Assembly (NCBI GenBank): GCA_910579865.1
Contig: CAJTXA010000024.1
Span: 1 to 46,469, forward strand
Source: an uncultured Lachnospiraceae bacterium
GTDB lineage: Bacteria > Bacillota > Clostridia > Lachnospirales > Lachnospiraceae
DNA: 46,469 bases
Direction of reading: 5' to 3'
The position numbers and the translations under genes are program-made. Shown piece by piece: positions 1 to 8,063 of the stretch (position 1 is its first letter; each line of letters starts with the position of its first letter). The notes under the pieces were generated by a model. That model saw nothing but the letters and a program-made list of their open reading frames with translations, ran no database searches and had not been told where the DNA came from.

Positions 1-52
1 ATTCTTTTTCATAATCTTCTGGTAATAAATCAATGAATTCTTTTATCTCCAT
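1..52 (-). CDS. Partial unidentified gene, N-terminus only
   Basis: Reading leftward from an ATG at 52-50 gives MEIKEFIDLLPEDYEKE before the window ends. A good ribosome binding site (GAGGTG) sits 6-7 bases upstream of that ATG. Only about 17 residues are visible, so no family can be assigned; short acidic N-termini like this occur in several transposase and accessory proteins. It diverges from the broken integrase, and with it may belong to the same integrated element. Confidence 0.5.
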   Translation of the reverse strand, partial: MEIKEFIDLLPEDYEKE

Positions 53-109
53 ATTTTTCACCTCAATTTAATTATACCAGAAAATGGATTCTTATGGAAG
101 AGTAATTAA

Positions 110-1444
110 ATTGGTGCATATGGGGAGAAACACCAGAAATGGGAAACCTGTCAGGACTACTCTGAAGCAAAACGGAGAAAGGCGGAAATTGAGAACCAGC
201 AGGGCAACGGCACTTTTATTCCTCCACAAGAATTAACTGTAAAGGAATTTTTACGGGACTTTGTAAAAATCTATGGTACATCGCACTGGGCATTGTCAAC
301 ATATGAGTCCAACTGCTCCCTGATTGCAAATTATATCAATCCTGCAATCGATGACGTGGCGGTTCAGGACATTACCCCGAAGTATGTGGATGAGTTCTAT
401 GTCAGGCTGCAGAAAACAAAACCTGTTGCAAAGAAAAACAGAAAACCGCAGACTGAATACCTTACTTCTGGCACTATTCATAGTATCCATAAGATACTCA
501 GATGTGCATTCGAGCAGGCAGTAAAATGGGAGATTATCGCAAGAAACCCATTTCCCCATGCTAACAAGCCCAAAACGAATTACAAAAAGCGTGATATATG
601 GACGGCAGATATGATTCGGAAGGCACTGGATGAATGTGATGACATGAAACTTTATGTCGCAATGAATCTTGCTTTCGCATGTTCCATGCGTTATGGAGAA
701 ATTTGTGGGCTGACATAGGATAAGGTACATATTTCAGATGAAGATATTGCAAATGATGATTCCCACCTTTGGATTGAGCAGGAACTTGCCCGCGTATCAA
801 GGGAAGCACGGCAACAGTTAGACGACAAGGACATCATGTTTATTTTTCCTACCTTAATGTCGAATACCCATACTAACCTTGTTCTGAAAAAGCCCAAAAC
901 CGAATCCAGTATCAGAAAAGTGTGGATTCCTAAAACAGTTGCCTACATACTGCGAGAGTGGAAACAGATCCAGGATCAGTATAAGGAATATTTAGGACAG
1001 GATTTTTACGATTATAACCTTGTGCTGACGCTTCCGAACGGAAGACCTGTGGAAAACCGTATCATGGAAAAAGAGTTCTCAAAACTGCGGGAGAAGGCAG
1101 GACTGCCTTATGTTGTATTCCACTCCCTGCGCCACTCAAGCACGACTTATAAGCTGAAGCTCAATCACGGCGACTTAAAGGCGACTCAGGGAGATACAGG
1201 TCATTCACAGATTGATATGATTACAGATGTATATGCACATATACTGGATGAGGACAGAAAGGTAAATGCTCAAAAGTTTGAGGCAACCTTCTACGCTAAA
1301 AATTCCGTTAATCCATTGAAGGATGTAACACCGCCTGAAGATGGAAACTCAGACCTGGCAAACTTAATCTCAGCATTGGAACAATCACCGGAACTGGTTG
1401 CCGTGCTGACAAAGGCACTGAAACAAAACGCTATTAGCAGCTAA
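110..1444 (+). pseudogene. Tyrosine recombinase/integrase, 5'-truncated with an amber stop
   Basis: One reading frame runs from about 110 to the TAA at 1442-1444 and encodes a phage/ICE-type site-specific recombinase that would cut and rejoin att DNA. Visible parts are the end of the N-terminal region (EKHQKWE), a SAM-like core-binding domain (about 230-550), the catalytic box I Arg (CSMRYGEICGL) and the C-terminal HSLRHSS, GHSQIDM and VYAHIL motifs with HxxR, the second His and the probable nucleophilic Tyr. It is broken twice. An in-frame stop at 107 with no start codon after it removes the N-terminus. A TAG at 716-718 follows CGLT, where relatives carry Trp, so it is probably a TGG-to-TAG change. 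The 3' end points at a tRNA-Arg gene, the usual arrangement for an element integrated at a tRNA 3' end. Confidence 0.88.
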
Positions 1445-1522
1445 AACCTGCTAATTTTGCAATTAGCAAATTATTAGCAACAGCTCTGAAAGTGAAATTT
1501 ATTGTTCGATTCCCTATTAGCA
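1433..1522. repeat. Cluster of five ATTAGCA repeats beside the integrase stop
   Basis: ATTAGCA occurs at 1433-1439, 1462-1468, 1473-1479 and 1516-1522, and inverted (TGCTAAT) at 1449-1455. The cluster lies between the integrase 3' end and the tRNA-Arg terminator. Short repeats in this position are typical of integrase arm-type binding sites near an att site, but that role is inferred from position only. Confidence 0.5.
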
Positions 1523-1583
1523 ACACGGCTGATAATAAATATTCAAAAAATCGAGTCCTCTGATTTTGAGTTTCTTGTTGGGG

Positions 1584-1628
1584 CAAAAAAGGAAAGCATT
1601 GAAAAATCCAGTGTTTTCAATGCTTTCC
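1584..1628 (-). terminator. Rho-independent terminator of tRNA-Arg
   Basis: A perfect 15-bp stem (1591-1605 with 1614-1628, arm GGAAAGCATTGAAAA) with an 8-base loop is followed on the minus strand by a run of six T (1585-1590). It starts two bases after the tRNA 3' end, so it terminates the tRNA transcript. Confidence 0.85.
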
Positions 1629-1630
1629 AG

Positions 1631-1704
1631 CGTCCCCGAGACGACTTGAACGTCCGACCCCACGCTTAGGAGGCGTGTGCTCTATCCAGCTGAGCTACGA
1701 GGAC
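1631..1704 (-). tRNA. tRNA-Arg (anticodon CCT)
   Basis: The minus strand folds as a 74-nt tRNA. Acceptor arm GTCCTCG (1704-1698) pairs with CGGGGAC, leaving a G discriminator at 1631. The D-arm is AGCTCAGCTGGATAGAGC, the anticodon loop is CTCCTAA (anticodon CCT, reading AGG), and the T-arm contains the GTTCAAGTC loop. CCA is not encoded. Its 3' end faces the integrase remnant, so it is the likely attachment gene of the decayed element. Confidence 0.95.
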
Positions 1705-2343
1705 CTATATAAAAAAACTATTAATAAACGAATCACTCAACTATCTACTGATCTATTTTCTATCACTCTGACAATCGAATTTCTACTGTCTAGAAAACAT
1801 ATCCCCTCTTTTATTAAATTATAAAAACACAAAATAATATTTTGTTATTAAAAAAGGCTTTTTCTACACATTATACTTGCGTAAGTATAACATATATTTT
1901 TCTATTTCGTCAATCCTGTTTCCAAAATTATTTTTAACTTGCTTTTCCAAATAAAATGCAAAAAGGTAAAAATAAAAAGTTATCAACATAGTGTCTAAAA
2001 GGAAAACCACTAATGTTGATAATTAATTAATTTTTTATATAATATGTTGATAACTTCTTTCCTTTCTACTTTATAGAAATAAAAATACTATACCTTTATA
2101 CAATAGATTGAAAATTAAATCAAGTTATCATATAATAAAAAAGAAAACGATTTATTTTCAATTTCTTACAAATAAAAATTATAAAATTACATAGGTAATT
2201 GCGAAACTTGCAATGCTCGTTTGCAATCTTGAATCTAAACAAGGAAGAATTTGTGCAGAGCATGAATTCTAAGATGAGAAGTGGATAACTACTGGTTTTA
2301 GGCACACTTTAATAAGCTATAGGTTTTATGAAGTTGGTAAGAC
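1705..2343. other. Gene-poor AT-rich stretch with an off-origin DnaA-box cluster
   Basis: No convincing gene is present. Three DnaA boxes of the form TTATCAACA/TGTTGATAA occur at 1980-1988, 2014-2022 and 2045-2053. The first two form an inverted pair: TTATCAACAT-A-GTG faces CAC-TA-ATGTTGATAA. The stretch also holds the candidate tRNA-Arg promoter; its right part (about 2290-2343) is probably the left end of the insertion-sequence remnant. Confidence 0.6.
1884..1913 (-). promoter_or_regulatory. Candidate promoter of tRNA-Arg
   Basis: On the minus strand TTGACG (1913-1908) is followed after 18 bases by TATACT (1889-1884). It lies about 180 bases upstream of the tRNA and no other minus-strand gene lies between. 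The match is good but not perfect. Confidence 0.4.
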
Positions 2344-3840
2344 CTAAGCAATGAGAGGTTTCAGACTTCGTATGTATTCATGATGTTTGATTTTGTCTGA
2401 TTGATATCTCTTTCTACAGCAGTTCTGATTTTATAAGTGTTATCTCATTCTTCGGTTCCACAAATGGTTCCGGGATAAGCACGAAGATCTTTTAAATCAT
2501 ACGTCCACACTCAGAAGTAGTACAGGGATTATCACAGATACAATGTCTATGATATTTTCCGGTTGATGCATCCTTAACATACTTTATTTTAGGACAGATA
2601 AACTTATATCTTTTCAAACCATTTTTTCTTGTAAATGTGCCTTCATGTTTCATTGGAAGTGAATTATCATTAGGACAACAAGGGATGCCGTTTTCATTGA
2701 TTGTATAATCAGGATTTTCTAATCCAGATCTAGAATTAAGAGGAATGTATGCTTTTGTAAAGTGTTTATTTTTGCCAAAGGTATTGCCTGTTAGCAGTTC
2801 ACCATAAAGTTGACATGAATCAAATGCTGCATCACCAAGAAATGTTTTAGGATTAATAAGTGGATGCTTTACAAAGAAATCTTTTCGTGTAGGAATGAGT
2901 AATTTAGCATCATGAACACACTTATCTTCATCAGGAGGAGAATTCGATTTCTTTTCTACAACGATTTCAGGATGAAAGGTCAAAAAATCTTTGTTGTAAA
3001 AAGATATATGTCGGATGATGCCAAGACCATTGGTAATAATACCAAACTTGTAGACATAGCAAAAATGACCATTAATATATAACTGTTTCATTTCAGGATT
3101 TGCAGATGCGTGTGTTGGCATAGAACCATAAGCTGCCTTGTAAGGATCATAATTCTTATCGAAGTTGTTAGCCTTAGTATAAGCTTTAAGTTGCTTGATA
3201 ATGCGATTTGCGTATTTCGGATTATTTTCAGTAACGAAAGCCTCAATGCCAGAAGAATCAAAGATAGTTATCTCAGCTTTGGCAGAATCGATAGACTGAC
3301 AGATTGGTTCAGTGAAATCAACAAGGTTATCAAAAATGAGCTGAATGTCATCAATAAAATCCTGTTTAAAACGAGTGATTTTAGAAGCATCCGAACTTTA
3401 GAAAAACCACAGAATTCACGCAGTGGTTTTGAATAGGCAAGAAAAGTTAAAAGAAGCTGGTCTGTGGGAATGGAAAAAATACGTTGAATAATCAAAGCCC
3501 ACAGGAAAGCTTGTAAAGGGTATTTACGGGTTCTGCCCGTTGATGCATAAAAATGATTTCGAAACGAAATCGGAATAATCTCATCAATATCGATATGAGT
3601 TTCTAATAGGGATAGAAACGCAGGTTTGTCATTTTCAAATTTATCTTGGCAATCTGAAAAAATATCTGTCAAAGAAAGCTGTTTATGTGGTATCATAGAT
3701 GTCAGAATAACTCCTTTCTTGGATGTATGGTTTATAATTTCTCGACAACTCTATTATACCATATCCAGTGAGGGGTTATTTGCTTTTTTGAAGTTAAAAA
3801 TGTCGTATTTATGCGGCGTGTGGCGTTTCACAAACGCCTA
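2300..3840 (-). mobile_element. Decayed insertion sequence (IS1182-like), approximate limits
   Basis: The limits are estimated from the transposase remnant plus candidate ends. The right end holds a short palindrome, GGCGTTT-CAC-AAACGCC (3822-3838). The outward-facing sequences TTTAGGCGTTTGTG (right end, minus strand) and TTTAGGCACACTTT (left end, near 2299, plus strand) share TTTAGGC and may be the worn terminal inverted repeats. No target-site duplication could be identified by eye. Confidence 0.5.
2344..3696 (-). pseudogene. DDE transposase remnant (IS1182/IS5-superfamily type), multiply broken
   Basis: The start is an ATG at 3696 (MIPHKQLSL). The N-terminal segment RKYPLQAFLWALIIQ resembles the DUF772 region of IS1182-type transposases. 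The frame is lost at about 3392-3396, after FCGFSKV; adding one base there restores PDASKITRFKQDFIDD and a continuous frame through FGIITNG, DAAFDS (a likely catalytic Asp region) and the Cys-rich tail CICDNPCTTSECGRMI. Further lesions follow: a frameshift near 2492, a TGA at 2447-2445 where GTEEW would place Trp, and an internal deletion joining VERDIN to the normal tail HHEYIRSLKPLIA, which ends at TAG 2346-2344. The element cannot make a full transposase. The IS1182-like label is from memory of the family. Confidence 0.8.
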
Positions 3841-3870
3841 AATAAAATTACAATATAGGAGGTTAATTTT

Positions 3871-4713
3871 ATGTACCGATTTACAGAAGACTGTTATATT
3901 GGCATCCCAGAGATTGATCAAGAACATCTTAAATTATTTCAACTGACCAATGAAACGATAGAATCTATGAAACAACCCTGTACAGATAAGCCTGCCTTAG
4001 CCCAATACCTGCTAAGTGGTCTTAAAGAATACACATTAACTCATCTTTCTCATGAAGAAACCTACATGGAAAATATAAATGATCCAGAACTGCCAAAACA
4101 AAAAAAGGAACATGCAAAATTTATAGAGAAAGTAAATTCTTATTCATTAGAAAATTGCACCAATGAAAATGCAGAACAAATCATGCAAGACTTATGTTCT
4201 TTCTTAATTCGCTGGCTTTATCATCATATTTTAAGCAGTGATATTATGATTGGGAAATTTTCTTCTAATACAAAAGCAGATAAGAAAAAAAATCTGGAAG
4301 AAGCTCTTACTTTTTCCGCTAAATATTATACTGGTATTCCTTTTGTTGACGAAGAACATAAAAAACTATTCGATATTATTCGAGAAGCCTATCAACTGAT
4401 TGAAGATCAACTTCTTCATGATAAATATGATAAAATTATTAAAATTCTAAATGAATTAAAAGAATATACAGAATTTCACTTTAAAAATGAGGAAGACTAT
4501 ATGGAAAGTATTCACTATACTGGATTAGAAGTACAACGTAAAGCACATACTGTTTTCGTAGATCGTCTAGTAGAAGTTACATATACGGATTTAAATAAAA
4601 TAGATGAAAATCAAGAAGAATATCTTCATGAATTATTAGATTTTCTACTAACATGGTTATCCAATCATATTTTAAAATTAGATCGTCAAATTCCTTTCGA
4701 TAAGTCCAAATAA
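3871..4713 (+). CDS. Tandem-domain bacteriohemerythrin
   Basis: A 280-aa cytosolic protein with two complete hemerythrin four-helix domains (about 1-130 and 145-275). Such domains bind O2 at a non-heme di-iron site and serve oxygen sensing, scavenging or delivery. Domain 1 ligands visible are H19 (DQEH), H58 and E62 (HLSHE), H81 (HAKF), H119 and D124 (HILSSD). Domain 2 has H163, H203 and E207 (HFKNE), H226, H266 and D271. In both domains the residue four before the third-helix His is Gln (Q77, Q222), where the family HxxxH motif has His. The start is supported by AGGAGG at 3857-3862. It stands alone between an IS remnant and a strong terminator; no signalling domain is fused. Confidence 0.92.
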   Translation: MYRFTEDCYIGIPEIDQEHLKLFQLTNETIESMKQPCTDKPALAQYLLSGLKEYTLTHLSHEETYMENINDPELPKQKKEHAKFIEKVNSYSLENCTNENAEQIMQDLCSFLIRWLYHHILSSDIMIGKFSSNTKADKKKNLEEALTFSAKYYTGIPFVDEEHKKLFDIIREAYQLIEDQLLHDKYDKIIKILNELKEYTEFHFKNEEDYMESIHYTGLEVQRKAHTVFVDRLVEVTYTDLNKIDENQEEYLHELLDFLLTWLSNHILKLDRQIPFDKSK

Positions 4714-4723
4714 AACATAAAAA

Positions 4724-4793
4724 CTATCATATTTTAATAGGGTATCCTCCTGATAAAGATTATCTCCTATTAAAATATGATAGCTCTTTTTTT
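4724..4793 (+). terminator. Strong terminator after the hemerythrin gene
   Basis: An 18-bp perfect stem (4724-4741 with 4766-4783, arm CTATCATATTTTAATAGG), a 24-base loop, then a T-rich run from 4785. Confidence 0.88.
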
Positions 4794-4878
4794 ATAAGAT
4801 TATTCCTATTATATCATTAATTTGTGTGAAATTCTATAATATTTTAAAATTATCTTGTATAAAATAACTGGATAAAAA

Positions 4879-4908
4879 TTGACAGATATAGAATCAAAAT
4901 GATATGAT
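4879..4908 (+). promoter_or_regulatory. Promoter upstream of the exonuclease gene
   Basis: TTGACA (4879-4884), 18-base spacer, TATGAT (4903-4908). It lies about 80 bases upstream of the GTG start at 4991 and after the preceding terminator. Confidence 0.65.
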
Positions 4909-4990
4909 ATTCTCATACTATATCTATTCTATATTAAGTAGGATAATCCCACAAAACCTTATAGAAAATTAGAAGAAAGGATATTAACAA

Positions 4991-5956
4991 GTGAATTATA
5001 TTGTCTTGGATTTGGAATGGAATCAAAGCGCAACCAAAAAATACCAGGAAAAACCAGAACTTCCCTTTGAAATTGTCGAAATAGGAGCAATTAAATTAAA
5101 TGAAACCTGCGAACCAATTGATACATTCCATGCAATAATAAAGCCAACTGTCTATCCAGAAATGAACAGTCATATTGAGCAAATTACACATGTTCATACA
5201 GAAGACTTAGCATCTGGCGCAAACTTTAAACAGGTAGCTAGTTCTTTTTTCGATTGGTGCGGAACAGATTATCGTTTTTGTATATGGGGTTCGATGGATT
5301 TAACAGAATTACAACGTAATATGACATATTTTCATCTTCCACAAACTTTAGAGAAACCACTATTTTATTATAATATCCAAAAACTTTACAGTATCCAATA
5401 CAGCGATGGAAAAACTCGTGTCAGTTTACAAAATGCAGTAGATGCACTTCATATTGATAAACTTATTCCTTTTCATCGTGCAGATGCAGACACCTATTAT
5501 ACAGTTATGATCATGAGAATTTTAAATATGGATCAAGTTAAAAAAAATATTTCTATTGACTACTATCATCCACCAGCTTCACGCAAAGAAGAAATCTATC
5601 TTACTTTTGATACTTATTCAAAATATGTTTCACGTACTTTTCCTACAAAAGAAGAAGTGATGGAAGATAAAGGTGTCATTACAACTTCCTGTTATCTCTG
5701 CCGAAAAAATATAAAGAAAAAAATTCGATGGTTTTCCTATAATAGCCGTATCTATTACAGCTTAATGTATTGTAATACACATGGCTGGATAAAAGGAAAA
5801 ATTCGCATCAAAAAAACAGATGATGGTAAATTATTTGCTATTAAAACTTTAAAAATTACAGATGAAAATGGAGCTGAAAAAATACGCCACAGGCAAGAAG
5901 AAATTCGAGAACGTCGTCGTCATAAACGAAAGGCAAACGAACAAGAAAATGACTAA
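4991..5956 (+). CDS. DEDDh-family 3'-5' exonuclease with C-terminal Cys/His module
   Basis: A 321-aa protein whose first ~180 residues are a DnaQ-like exonuclease domain: D7 and E9 (VLDLEW, Exo I), D103 (WGSMDLTEL, Exo II) and H162/D167 (HRADAD, Exo III). It resembles KapD-type exonucleases and would hydrolyse single-stranded nucleic acid from the 3' end with two metal ions; whether RNA or DNA cannot be told. The C-terminal part (about 230-300) has CYLC (234-237) and CNTH (261-264), a possible zinc ribbon, followed by a very basic tail suggesting nucleic-acid binding. The start is GTG with AGAAAGGA upstream; this codon gives the conserved N-terminus. It has its own promoter and terminator. 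Confidence 0.87.
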   Translation: MNYIVLDLEWNQSATKKYQEKPELPFEIVEIGAIKLNETCEPIDTFHAIIKPTVYPEMNSHIEQITHVHTEDLASGANFKQVASSFFDWCGTDYRFCIWGSMDLTELQRNMTYFHLPQTLEKPLFYYNIQKLYSIQYSDGKTRVSLQNAVDALHIDKLIPFHRADADTYYTVMIMRILNMDQVKKNISIDYYHPPASRKEEIYLTFDTYSKYVSRTFPTKEEVMEDKGVITTSCYLCRKNIKKKIRWFSYNSRIYYSLMYCNTHGWIKGKIRIKKTDDGKLFAIKTLKITDENGAEKIRHRQEEIRERRRHKRKANEQEND

Positions 5957-5961
5957 AAAAT

Positions 5962-6003
5962 AAGCCTGTTCTTACAAAAATATGCAAAAACAGGCTTTCT
6001 TTA
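5962..6003 (+). terminator. Terminator after the exonuclease gene
   Basis: Stem AAGCCTGTT (5962-5970) pairs with AACAGGCTT (5989-5997), followed by TCTTT. Confidence 0.75.
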
Positions 6004-6170
6004 AAAACCTTCTATTATCACCTTAAATTTCCTTTATTTTTCTTTACAAATCGTAAAAATACTGATAATGTATAAGCAAGATTCCCTAACTGATATTATA
6101 TTTTTACCAAAATAAGAAAACTTTCAAACTTATCTAATTGATCAATTATAAGAAAGGCTATAATAAAAAT

Positions 6171-6815
6171 ATGGCAGAAGAAGAATATTTTAAAAAGGCA
6201 TTGTCCAACTTTACTTATGAAGTAGCTAGTGCAGGAGCAATTCGACATATGGCAGAACAAGGATACAGTGTAAATCAAATTTTAAAACAATTAAGCTTTC
6301 CCACTTCCTATGAAAAAGTACAACATACAGTTTGGGAACACCTTCAGCACAAAGGTATCCTATTATCAGAAGAACCAGGAAATGAAAAACAACAGCAAAA
6401 TACCACCTTTATAAAAGAATATGATAAATATGGAAAACCTAGTTTTCGCCAAATTTCACTGACAGACAATATCCAACCCATCCACTGGAAGGAAAAAGAA
6501 TTCCAAAAAAAAATAGATGGCTGTCTTTCTACTTATTTAAAAGAAAAATACCAGAAAAATGATTCTGCTATTTCTTATCTTTCCTGTGACTTTGGATTTC
6601 GCATCTGTCGCCAATCAAACTCTTTTATAGAAATATTGCAAAAATTGACAATATACCAAAGAGACTATATTTTAGGGCTTCCCTGGGAAAGGAAAATATT
6701 TTACCATAAAATAAATTATGATATAATAGAAATCGCAGCTCAATTATATGAAGCTGGGGAATACAATGGTTATTGCTATTTTTTAGGATTAGAAGAAAAA
6801 ATAAAAATTTCATAA
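6171..6815 (+). CDS. Unrecognised 214-aa protein
   Basis: I do not recognise a named family. The protein is soluble, without signal peptide or membrane segment. It begins MAEEEYFKKALSNFTYEV; the segment around residues 25-60 (HMAEQGYSVNQILKQLSFP, then VWEHLQHKGIL) looks like two short helices and could be a small winged or helix-turn-helix DNA-binding module, which is only a guess. The C-terminal half has SYLSCDFGFRIC and a compact LGLPWERKIFYHKINYD segment. A TTG at 6138 would add 11 residues, but ATG at 6171 with AGAAAGG upstream is preferred. It lies on the plus strand, 94 bases before the ATP-grasp gene, with no terminator evident between, so the two may be co-transcribed. Confidence 0.75.
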   Translation: MAEEEYFKKALSNFTYEVASAGAIRHMAEQGYSVNQILKQLSFPTSYEKVQHTVWEHLQHKGILLSEEPGNEKQQQNTTFIKEYDKYGKPSFRQISLTDNIQPIHWKEKEFQKKIDGCLSTYLKEKYQKNDSAISYLSCDFGFRICRQSNSFIEILQKLTIYQRDYILGLPWERKIFYHKINYDIIEIAAQLYEAGEYNGYCYFLGLEEKIKIS

Positions 6816-6909
6816 TACTATAAAAATTAACTTCAATATTTGAAAAAATTTAAATCAAAAAAGCTATTTCAAAATAAAACAAATATTTTTTAATAGAAAG
6901 GATATTATT

Positions 6910-7764
6910 ATGATAGATATGATTTTATTTCCATCTAGTTATTTTGATATTACAAAAATTGATGAGGATTTACAAGACGAATATTATGCCGCAATGTCCA
7001 CTGATTTATTTGAAATCATATTCTTTGACTATAATAAATGGTTTCATGAAGGAAAATTGATGCTTAATAAAATTCCAAGTGAAATACATACTGTAATTTA
7101 TCGTGGTTGGATGATGAAACCTGAACAGTATAAAGCTTTTTATCTGCTTCTTTTAAACAAAAATATAAAGCTTATAACAGAACCATTCCAATACGAACAA
7201 ATGCATTTATTTCCTAATATCTACAACTTTATAAAAGAAGACACAGCCAAAATAAAAACCTATCCATTATATAAACAGATAGATGTGATACAATTAAAAC
7301 AATCATTTCAAAAGTTTATAGTAAAAGATTATGTAAAATCTGTAAAAGGAACAGAGTTCCCAAAATACTTTGATTCTAGCATTACACAAGAGGATTTTGA
7401 TAAATGGATGGAAATTTTCTATAAGTATAGAGGCAATTTACTTACTGGCGGCATCTGTATCAAAGAATTTTTTGATCTAAAATTATATGGTTCTAAAACA
7501 AATGAATATCGTGTCTTTTATATTAATCACAAGCCTGCAACTGTTAGTAGAAATTCTGATCAAAAAATTGATACTCCTCTACCACCCAAAAGTCTGATCG
7601 AAAAATATAAAGAGCTAGATAGTTTTTACTATACAATAGATTATGCCGAATTAAAAGATGGATCTTGGAAAATTATAGAAACTGGAGATGGTAGTGTATC
7701 TGGTCTGTCTGAAAATCAAGATTATGAGCAATATTATAGAACTTTATTTCAATGTTTCAAATAA
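6910..7764 (+). CDS. ATP-grasp domain protein (R2K-type)
   Basis: A 284-aa cytosolic protein. The C-terminal half has features of the ATP-grasp R2K clade: a nucleotide-binding lysine segment (FIVKDYVKSVKG, near 137-148), a central LTGGICIKEFFDL strand-loop, EYRVFYINH, and a metal-binding end IIETGDGSVSGL near residue 260-270. ATP-grasp enzymes couple ATP cleavage to carboxylate-amine ligation, and R2K proteins are proposed peptide ligases or modifiers; the substrate here is unknown. The N-terminal half resembles the pre-ATP-grasp region of that clade (IYRGWMMKPEQY). The start is ATG at 6910 with AGAAAGGA at about 6895. The upstream neighbour is an unrecognised protein that could be a partner or substrate, by proximity only. 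Confidence 0.72.
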   Translation: MIDMILFPSSYFDITKIDEDLQDEYYAAMSTDLFEIIFFDYNKWFHEGKLMLNKIPSEIHTVIYRGWMMKPEQYKAFYLLLLNKNIKLITEPFQYEQMHLFPNIYNFIKEDTAKIKTYPLYKQIDVIQLKQSFQKFIVKDYVKSVKGTEFPKYFDSSITQEDFDKWMEIFYKYRGNLLTGGICIKEFFDLKLYGSKTNEYRVFYINHKPATVSRNSDQKIDTPLPPKSLIEKYKELDSFYYTIDYAELKDGSWKIIETGDGSVSGLSENQDYEQYYRTLFQCFK

Positions 7765-8063
7765 AATAATAATCTAAGATCCCTGTATGAACTTTTAAAA
7801 AAGAGGAAAAATTATTTATAGAAATAATATAAAATTATTTCCCGTCTTACTAATTATAAATAAACTAATACAAAATATTATCTAATCTATTTATATTGTA
7901 ATTATAATATTAAAAATATATTTTTATTACCAAAACAATATTTATTTTGTCTATTTTTAAAATTTGTTTATCCTAGTTACTAATATATAATATAGAAAGT
8001 AGTTTGTGTCTATTATTTTAATCATAAAAATAAAATTAAGCACATGCTAAAAGAGGAGAAAAA
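7765..8063. other. AT-rich intergenic stretch, no clear gene
   Basis: About 300 bases separate the ATP-grasp and transporter genes. It is very AT-rich; a weak imperfect hairpin around 7803-7842 might terminate the upstream gene. AAGAGGAG just before 8064 is the binding site of the next gene. I see no gene, RNA or repeat here. Confidence 0.5.

Noticed and set aside
2120..2305. Minus-strand 61-codon ORF left of the transposase remnant
   Set aside because: AT-rich, no binding site, no recognisable family; probably random open frame.
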